Shown here piece by piece: positions 14,502 through 18,868 of a stretch of 18,868 nt of DNA. Below the pieces are notes generated by a model. It did no database searches. It was not told the origin of the DNA and saw nothing but the letters and a program-made list of their open reading frames with translations. A program made the position numbers and the translations under genes. Where the stretch lies: assembly GCA_964430295.1 (NCBI GenBank), contig CAYSEV010000023.1, positions 1 through 18,868 of the forward strand, written 5' to 3'. This DNA comes from CAYGFH01 sp964430295 (lineage in GTDB: Bacteria > Patescibacteriota > Microgenomatia > UBA10105 > UBA927). The stretch's first letter is position 1, and each line of letters opens with the position of its first letter.

Positions 14502-14530
14502 ATTATGCGTGAGATTTTTTTTATCTGCAA
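14502..14530 (-). promoter_or_regulatory. Promoter of the cohesin-like/GH39-like operon
   Basis: On the minus strand: TTGCAG (14530-14525), a 17-bp spacer and CATAAT (14507-14502), with the ATG at 14491 ten bases later. The leader would be about 3-4 bases. It is divergent from the hrcA promoter, whose -35 box begins 29 bp away. Confidence 0.6.
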
Positions 14531-14558
14531 TATTTGAATCTGTATCAATTTAGAGGTA

Positions 14559-14588
14559 TTGACATCATTTAGCACTCGATGTTATATT
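14559..14588 (+). promoter_or_regulatory. Promoter of the hrcA heat-shock operon
   Basis: A perfect TTGACA -35 box (14559-14564) is followed at 17-18 bp by TTATAT/TATATT (14582-14588). The ATG at 14623 is about 28 bases downstream of the expected start point, so this transcript would have a real leader. A second -10-like TATATA (14611-14616), 6 bases before the ATG, could give an alternative leaderless start. The CIRCE-like operator overlaps the first promoter. Confidence 0.65.
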
Positions 14589-14596
14589 ATTGCTAA
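14569..14596 (+). promoter_or_regulatory. Imperfect CIRCE operator (HrcA binding site)
   Basis: TTAGCACTC (14569-14577) is identical to the left arm of the CIRCE consensus. After 10 bases, TATTGCTAA (14588-14596) matches the right arm GAGTGCTAA at 7 of 9 positions. The standard spacer is 9. The element covers the spacer and -10 box of the hrcA promoter, the right place for HrcA to block RNA polymerase, so the operon is probably autoregulated. Confidence 0.7.
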
Positions 14597-14622
14597 TTTC
14601 AGTGTAATTTTATATAAACATT

Positions 14623-15357
14623 ATGGATCATATAAAAGACCTAACACCAAGACAAATACAGATTCTAAAGGTTATTATCGAAGAATATATTGCAACCGCT
14701 GAGCCTGTCGGATCTGAAACGTTGGATAAAAAATATAATTTAGGTGTGTCTCCGGCAACAATTCGCAATGAGATGGTACGCCTGACTGATATGAAATTAC
14801 TTCATCAGCCTCATACATCTGCAGGCAGAAGTCCTACACCCATTGCTATGCGCTATTACGTAGAGCAAATTATGAAGCCACGCAACATGTCTGTGACTGA
14901 AGAAGTATCCATGAAGGAAAAAATGTGGGACTACAGGCAGGAAGTGGATAAATTATTACGTGAAGCTACTAAAACATTGGCAGAACGGACAAAGACACTC
15001 GCACTAACCGCAACAAAAGATGGTGATCTGTATTATGCCGGCGCCGCTAATTTACTTGATATGCCGGAATTTTATGATTATCAACTCACGCACCGGTTGT
15101 TTGAAACACTGGATCGGTACGAATACTGGTGGAGAGTGTTGGAATCACAAGATGACTTGTTTGATGTTGTGCTCGGAGATGAGTCCGGTACCAGAGGCAT
15201 GTTAGCCCAATGCGGATTTGTATATGTAAAATTTTCTACCCCTCATGTCGCAGGTGCTATCGGGGTTGTGGGACCGTCTAGGTTAAATTACTCCCAGGTA
15301 GTTCCCATGGTCCGATATGTAGGGGGACTTATTGGTGAATTTGCAAGCAGTTGGTAA
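14623..15357 (+). CDS. hrcA: Heat-inducible transcription repressor HrcA, short form
   Basis: A 244-residue HrcA, about 100 residues shorter than typical (about 340). The N-terminal winged helix is complete and diagnostic (DLTPRQIQILKVIIEEYI, EPVGSETL, LGVSPATIRNEMVRLTDMKLLHQPHTSAGRSPT, residues 6-73). The C-terminal end also matches the family (AIGVVGPSRLNYSQVVPMVRYV, 212-232). The missing part is in the middle, in the GAF-like core and its inserted dimerisation region. HrcA represses chaperone genes by binding CIRCE and is kept active by chaperones. Here a CIRCE-like element overlaps its own promoter, and grpE and dnaK follow directly. No Shine-Dalgarno sequence precedes the ATG. Confidence 0.93.
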   Translation: MDHIKDLTPRQIQILKVIIEEYIATAEPVGSETLDKKYNLGVSPATIRNEMVRLTDMKLLHQPHTSAGRSPTPIAMRYYVEQIMKPRNMSVTEEVSMKEKMWDYRQEVDKLLREATKTLAERTKTLALTATKDGDLYYAGAANLLDMPEFYDYQLTHRLFETLDRYEYWWRVLESQDDLFDVVLGDESGTRGMLAQCGFVYVKFSTPHVAGAIGVVGPSRLNYSQVVPMVRYVGGLIGEFASSW

Positions 15358-15362
15358 TACAT

Positions 15363-15899
15363 ATGAAAAAACAAGATACTACCCAAAAACCAGACGTAAC
15401 TGAAGAAACGGCAACACAAGATCCATGTGAATGTGGCGGTGAGTGTTCCTGTGATACAGAGTGTGCTGATATGAAGGCACAACTGCAGGTAGCTCAAACA
15501 GAAACGGAAGAGTGGAAAGCAAAGTGTATGCGCGCGCTCGCTGACTATCAAAATATTGAGCGACGAAGCAGAGAAGAGAAAAATGAAGTTCGATTGTATG
15601 CGAGTGAAATTATTTTAGGGCGATTGTTGCCCGTTGTAGATACCTTTGGCAAGGTCAAAGCGCATATTAACGATATGGGGTTTGAATTGGCATATAAAGA
15701 ACTGCTTGCCGTGTTAGAGGAACAAGGAGTTAAAAAAATAGATGTGTTAGGTAAAGAATTTAACCCGCATGAAATGGAGTGCATAGAAGTGGTTGAAGGT
15801 GAGGACAACAAAGTTATTGAAGAAACGCTTCCCGGATATCGGTTTTATGAAAAAATCCTTCGGGTTGCGCAGGTTAAAGTCGGTAAAAAAAACGTATAA
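15363..15899 (+). CDS. grpE: Nucleotide exchange factor GrpE with cysteine-rich N-terminus
   Basis: A 178-residue co-chaperone that releases ADP from DnaK. The coiled-coil part (MKAQLQVAQTETEEWKAKCMRALADYQNIERRSREE, about 37-72) and the beta domain (EFNPHEMECIEVVEG, then GYRFYEKILRVAQVKVGK) are typical. Unusual are five cysteines in the normally disordered N-terminal tail: C22, C24, C28, C30 and C34, in a pattern that could bind metal or form disulfides. The ATG at 15363 lies 5 bases after the hrcA stop, with no Shine-Dalgarno sequence; an in-frame TTG at 15351 overlapping hrcA is less likely. It is part of the hrcA-grpE-dnaK operon. Confidence 0.95.
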   Translation: MKKQDTTQKPDVTEETATQDPCECGGECSCDTECADMKAQLQVAQTETEEWKAKCMRALADYQNIERRSREEKNEVRLYASEIILGRLLPVVDTFGKVKAHINDMGFELAYKELLAVLEEQGVKKIDVLGKEFNPHEMECIEVVEGEDNKVIEETLPGYRFYEKILRVAQVKVGKKNV

Positions 15900-15909
15900 G
15901 TTTATAAAA

Positions 15910-15917
15910 AAGGAGAT
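15910..15917 (+). promoter_or_regulatory. Shine-Dalgarno sequence of dnaK
   Basis: AAGGAGAT, with the GGAG core ending 5 bases before the dnaK ATG at 15921. It is the strongest ribosome binding site in the window, and shows that the organism's 16S rRNA should keep a working anti-Shine-Dalgarno end. Confidence 0.85.
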
Positions 15918-15920
15918 CAT

Positions 15921-17828
15921 ATGTCAAAAATTATCGGTATTGATTTAGGAACAACAAATTCATGTGTGGCCGTTATGGAGGGGGGCGCACCAAAGGTGAT
16001 TCATTCTTCAGAAGGACGGAACACCATTCCATCTGTTGTAGATCCAATTAAAAATATTGTCGGAGATGTCGCAAAAAGGCAGATTGTCATAAACCCTAAA
16101 TCAACAATTTATTCGGTAAAGCGATTAATGGGTCGAAAATTTACAGATCCTTCTGTAGCAACTGATATTAAGCTACTTCCGTATACCATTAAATCCGGTA
16201 AGAATGGTATGGCTGATGTTGAAGTTGATGGAAAAGAATTTACCCCGCAGGAGATTTCAGCAAAAGTGTTGGCTAAAATTAAAGCAGATGCGGAAAAATA
16301 TCTTGGCGAACCAGTTACACAGGCTGTCGTCACTGTCCCTGCGTATTTTGATGATTCTCAGCGTCAGGCAACAAAACAGGCAGGTGAAATTGCAGGGCTT
16401 GAGGTCATGCGTATTTTAAATGAACCTACTGCTGCAGCACTTGCGTATGGACTTGATAAAAAGAATGCTCATACCATAGCAGTATATGACTTGGGTGGTG
16501 GAACATTTGATATTTCCATTCTTGAGCTTGGAGATGGTGTGTATGAAGTGAAATCAACAAATGGTGATACACACTTGGGTGGAGATGACTTTGACAAGGC
16601 AATTTTAGATTATCTTGCCGAAGAATTTAAAAAAGAACAGAGTGTTGATTTGAGAAAAGATCCTCAGGCACTTCAGCGGCTTCGTGATGCTGCAGAAAAA
16701 GCTAAAATAGAGCTTTCCAGCTCTATGGAAGCGGAGATTAATTTACCGTTCATTACACAAGGCAAAGATGGCCCGGCACATTTAGTCATGAAATTAACCC
16801 GTGCGAAGATGGAAAGTTTGGTCGATGGGCTTATCTCCAAATCAATTGAACCGGTAAAGAAGTGTTTGGATGATGCAAAATTGAAGGTTTCAGATATAGA
16901 CGAAGTTGTATTGGTGGGTGGAATGACCCGTATGCCAAAGGTTATTGAATCTGTAAAAGCATTTTTTGGCAAAGAACCGAATGCTTCTGTAAATCCTGAT
17001 GAAGTCGTGGCAGTTGGTGCGGCAGTTCAGGCCGGAGTACTCTCCGGAGATGTGAAGGACGTTGTTCTTCTGGATGTTACACCATTGACTCTTGGTGTTG
17101 AAACACTTGGAGCTGTCTCTACACCACTTATTCCACGAAATACAACGGTACCAACAAGTAAATCCGAGATTTTCTCAACCGCCGCAGACAATCAGACATC
17201 GGTGGAAATTAATATCCTCCAAGGAGAGCGACCAATGGCAGCGGATAACAAATCACTTGGACGGTTCATCCTTAGCGGAATTCCTGCCGCTCCACGGGGA
17301 GTTCCACAGGTGGAAGTAACCTTTGATATTGATGCGTCAGGTATTTTGAATGTTACCGCTAAAGATAAAGCGAGCGGGAAAGCATCTAATATCAAAATCA
17401 CAGGTTCTACGGGGCTTTCCAAAGAAGAAGTGGAGAAAATGAAAAAGGAAGCTGAAGCAAATGCTGCAGCGGATGCTGAAAAGAAGGAAAAAATCGAATC
17501 ACGCAATAAAGCTGACAACATGATCTATATAGCGGAAAAAACGCTTAAAGATGGCGGCGATAAAGTGAAGCCGGAGGATAAAAAAGATGTTGAAGAAAAA
17601 ATGAAGGCGCTTAAAGATATTCTGGATACTGGATCCAAAGAAGATCTTGAAAAGAAAACAAGCGAGCTTTCAGACGCCACACAAAAAGTTGCAGCATACG
17701 CAAGCGCTCAGACACCACCGACAGGCGGAGAAGCCCCTGCAACTGATGCAGGAACTGCGTCATCAGGCGATGCAAAAGATGAAAAAAAGGATGATAAGAA
17801 GGTAGAAGAGGGAGAGGTTGTTAGTTAA
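15921..17828 (+). CDS. dnaK: Molecular chaperone DnaK (Hsp70)
   Basis: A full-length 635-residue Hsp70 that binds unfolded peptides in an ATP-dependent cycle with GrpE and DnaJ. The nucleotide-binding domain carries IGIDLGTTNSCVAV (5-18), the phosphate-2 loop YDLGGGTFDIS and VVLVGGMTRMPKV. The conserved linker VVLLDVTPLTLGVET leads to the substrate-binding domain with the lid helices. The C-terminus is a Gly/Thr/Lys/Asp-rich tail ending VEEGEVVS. The N-terminal domain lacks an insertion near residue 80-100 (MGRKFTDP follows closely), as in Gram-positive-type DnaK. It lies 21 bases after grpE with a strong Shine-Dalgarno sequence, allowing DnaK to be made in excess of HrcA and GrpE. Confidence 0.98.
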   Translation: MSKIIGIDLGTTNSCVAVMEGGAPKVIHSSEGRNTIPSVVDPIKNIVGDVAKRQIVINPKSTIYSVKRLMGRKFTDPSVATDIKLLPYTIKSGKNGMADVEVDGKEFTPQEISAKVLAKIKADAEKYLGEPVTQAVVTVPAYFDDSQRQATKQAGEIAGLEVMRILNEPTAAALAYGLDKKNAHTIAVYDLGGGTFDISILELGDGVYEVKSTNGDTHLGGDDFDKAILDYLAEEFKKEQSVDLRKDPQALQRLRDAAEKAKIELSSSMEAEINLPFITQGKDGPAHLVMKLTRAKMESLVDGLISKSIEPVKKCLDDAKLKVSDIDEVVLVGGMTRMPKVIESVKAFFGKEPNASVNPDEVVAVGAAVQAGVLSGDVKDVVLLDVTPLTLGVETLGAVSTPLIPRNTTVPTSKSEIFSTAADNQTSVEINILQGERPMAADNKSLGRFILSGIPAAPRGVPQVEVTFDIDASGILNVTAKDKASGKASNIKITGSTGLSKEEVEKMKKEAEANAAADAEKKEKIESRNKADNMIYIAEKTLKDGGDKVKPEDKKDVEEKMKALKDILDTGSKEDLEKKTSELSDATQKVAAYASAQTPPTGGEAPATDAGTASSGDAKDEKKDDKKVEEGEVVS

Positions 17829-17834
17829 CCCTTC

Positions 17835-17866
17835 TTAGTTTTTTCCGCACAGGTGGGGAAAACTAA
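17835..17866 (+). terminator. Hairpin 1 after dnaK, possible terminator or mRNA 3'-end structure
   Basis: TTAGTTTTTTCC (17835-17846) can pair with GGGGAAAACTAA (17855-17866) along 12 positions, including two G-U pairs, with an 8-base loop. No T-run follows, so it is not a textbook intrinsic terminator. Confidence 0.45.
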
Positions 17867-17884
17867 TTACGAAGCTTAAATACT

Positions 17885-17916
17885 CTAAAGATTCCTGGAA
17901 GTTCAGGAATCTTTAG
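17885..17916 (+). terminator. Hairpin 2 between dnaK and dnaJ: perfect 13-bp stem
   Basis: CTAAAGATTCCTG (17885-17897) and CAGGAATCTTTAG (17904-17916) are exact reverse complements around a 6-base loop. Two more pairs (17882-17883 with 17918-17919) extend the stem past one mismatch. It is followed by TGTTTAT, only weakly T-rich. It may terminate or attenuate transcription, or protect the hrcA-grpE-dnaK mRNA end. Confidence 0.55.
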
Positions 17917-17936
17917 TGTTTATGATAGACTCGCAG

Positions 17937-17956
17937 ATTCTCGCTTTTTCGAGAAT
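17937..17956 (+). repeat. Hairpin 3 upstream of dnaJ, REP-like palindrome
   Basis: ATTCTCG (17937-17943) and CGAGAAT (17950-17956) form a perfect 7-bp stem around CTTTTT, ending 14 bases before the dnaJ ATG. The segment AGATTCTCG...CGAGAATGACA resembles, from memory, palindromic intergenic repeats seen in many bacterial genomes. Only one copy was noticed in this window. Confidence 0.4.
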
Positions 17957-17970
17957 GACAATATAAAATT

Positions 17971-18852
17971 ATGGCTACAAAACGTGATTTTTACGAAGTG
18001 TTGGGAGTGTCAAAAACCGCATCTGCCGCGGAGCTTAAGAGTGCGTATCGAAAACTTGCACTGCAGTGGCACCCTGATAAAAATAAATCTCCAGAAGCCA
18101 ACGATAAGTTTAAGGAAATAAATGAAGCGTACTCGGTGCTCTCTGACGAGAAAAAGAGACAGACATACGATCAGTTCGGCCATAGTGCATTTGCTCCGGG
18201 TAGCGGTATGGGTGGGGGTGGAGGGAACCCATGGGGTGGTCAAGGGCCGTTTAGCTATACATACTCATCCAGTGGGGGTAATCCGTTTGGTGGAAGTGAT
18301 TTTGTGGATCCGTTTGAGATTTTTGAACAATTTTTCGGGGGTGGATTTGGTGGAGTACGGGGGCAGGCAAGACCAAGACGGGATGTATACCAGTTAACCA
18401 TAAGTTTTATGGATGCCGTTCACGGTGTATCTAAGGAAATTCATGTGCCCAAGGGGCAAGCGGGAGAAGGAAGTGTAAAAAAGACCATAAAAATACCTGC
18501 AGGTGTTGATACAGGTTCTCGCATACGATTTGATGAGTTTGACGTCGTGTTAGAAGTTGCACCAGATAAACAATATCATCGGGAAGGAAATGATTTGGTT
18601 GTTGAACAGAATATTACGTTCGTTCAGGCAGCATTGGGAGCAGTTATAGAGGTTCCTACAATAGACGGACCACTAAAAATTCGTGTACAACCCGGAACAC
18701 AACCGGGAACGTTGGTACGACTTCGTGGAAAAGGCGTGCCGCATGTGCGTGGTGGTGGCAGGGGAGATGCATACGTCAAAATACAACTTCATGTCCCAAC
18801 TCATCTCACTAGAAAACAAAAAGAGCTTCTGGAAGAACTTGACCGAGCGTAG
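17971..18852 (+). CDS. dnaJ: DnaJ/CbpA-type co-chaperone without zinc finger
   Basis: A 293-residue type II Hsp40. The J domain is complete (about 5-72) with the catalytic HPD at 34-36, and stimulates the DnaK ATPase. A Gly/Phe-rich region (about 75-130) follows. Then come the two C-terminal beta-barrel domains (DVYQLTISFMDAVHG, then LVVEQNITFVQAALGAVIEVPTIDG, RVQPGTQPGTLVRLRGKGVP). The CxxCxGxG zinc-binding repeats of classical DnaJ are absent: the sequence goes straight from the first barrel strands to VPKGQAGEGSVKKTIKIPAGV, and the protein has no cysteine. This makes it CbpA/DnaJ2-like, though its position beside dnaK suggests it is the main DnaJ here. The 142-bp gap and three hairpins before it suggest separate control. 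No Shine-Dalgarno sequence is seen. Confidence 0.95.
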   Translation: MATKRDFYEVLGVSKTASAAELKSAYRKLALQWHPDKNKSPEANDKFKEINEAYSVLSDEKKRQTYDQFGHSAFAPGSGMGGGGGNPWGGQGPFSYTYSSSGGNPFGGSDFVDPFEIFEQFFGGGFGGVRGQARPRRDVYQLTISFMDAVHGVSKEIHVPKGQAGEGSVKKTIKIPAGVDTGSRIRFDEFDVVLEVAPDKQYHREGNDLVVEQNITFVQAALGAVIEVPTIDGPLKIRVQPGTQPGTLVRLRGKGVPHVRGGGRGDAYVKIQLHVPTHLTRKQKELLEELDRA

Positions 18853-18866
18853 TTTCGTGCTATAAT
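18839..18866 (+). promoter_or_regulatory. Strong promoter reading out of the window
   Basis: TTGACC (18839-18844), a 16-bp spacer, and an extended -10 TGCTATAAT (18858-18866). The -35 box lies within the last dnaJ codons. By analogy with the other promoters here, a gene on the plus strand should start just beyond the window's end, about 6-10 bases past 18866. Confidence 0.65.
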
Positions 18867-18868
18867 GA

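Noticed and set aside
14492..14575. 28-residue N-terminal extension of the cohesin-like protein
   Set aside because: It would be encoded by the promoter region and places a non-signal sequence before a clear signal-type helix.
17829..17970. Second CIRCE element before dnaJ
   Set aside because: Only a TTTAGTG-like fragment is present; neither arm of the consensus with a matching partner is found.
17937..17971. RNA thermometer (fourU/ROSE type) controlling dnaJ
   Set aside because: There is no Shine-Dalgarno sequence before dnaJ to be hidden, and the 7-bp stem does not include the start codon.
1..18868. Recoding of UGA as glycine (genetic code 25)
   Set aside because: TGA ends several clear genes at the expected place, and no conserved domain needs read-through of TGA.

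Overview
The window looks like a piece of chromosome from an uncultivated, small-genome bacterium, most likely a member of the Candidate Phyla Radiation (Patescibacteria, possibly Microgenomates). Reasons: moderately AT-rich DNA, very tight gene packing, shortened versions of housekeeping proteins (226-residue triosephosphate isomerase, 244-residue HrcA, 621-residue PcrA-type helicase, 293-residue DnaJ without a zinc finger), FemAB-type proteins, a stripped-down type IV pilus gene set, and single-pass surface proteins with threonine/proline linkers. TGA acts as a normal stop (partial nuclease, LamG-like protein, PilO), which argues against the UGA=glycine code of Gracilibacteria and Absconditabacteria. 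The lineage call is inference; no rRNA gene is present.

Layout, left to right. 1-327 is the 3' end of a RecB/AddB-type PD-(D/E)XK nuclease with a cysteine cluster. 401-2230 encodes an anchored, cysteine-rich surface protein with a LamG-like C-terminal domain. On the minus strand 4073-2223 is a tandem pair of FemAB-family aminoacyltransferases, with a small divergent membrane protein at 4121. A PcrA/UvrD-type helicase (minus, 6187-4322) diverges from tpiA (plus, 6205-6885) across only 17 bp. A minus-strand operon follows (9804-7021): pilN-like, pilO-like, a 64-residue membrane protein, and an FN3/Ig-like surface protein; every junction has a single base between stop and start. rpsT (minus) and murJ (plus) diverge from a 90-bp region. 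A second minus-strand surface operon (14491-11983) encodes a cohesin-like/Ig-like protein and a membrane-anchored GH39-like glycoside hydrolase. The window ends with the heat-shock genes hrcA-grpE-dnaK and, after a 142-bp hairpin-filled gap, dnaJ. A strong promoter at the very end points to a gene beyond the window.

Two themes stand out. First, expression signals: most transcription units start with a recognisable -10 box only about 5-10 bases from the start codon, so many mRNAs should be leaderless or nearly so. Genes inside operons follow a stop codon by 1-5 bases, mostly without a Shine-Dalgarno sequence. Clear Shine-Dalgarno sequences appear only before dnaK and the FN3/Ig-like gene. Second, the cell surface: two unlinked surface proteins share the same Ig-like domain and a C-terminal Pro-[Ile/Val]-Ser-Gly plus hydrophobic helix, suggesting a shared anchoring or processing route. 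The heat-shock cluster carries an imperfect CIRCE operator (HrcA site) overlapping the hrcA promoter. I found no CRISPR array, tRNA, rRNA, insertion sequence or prophage gene, and no gene-free stretch longer than 300 bases.
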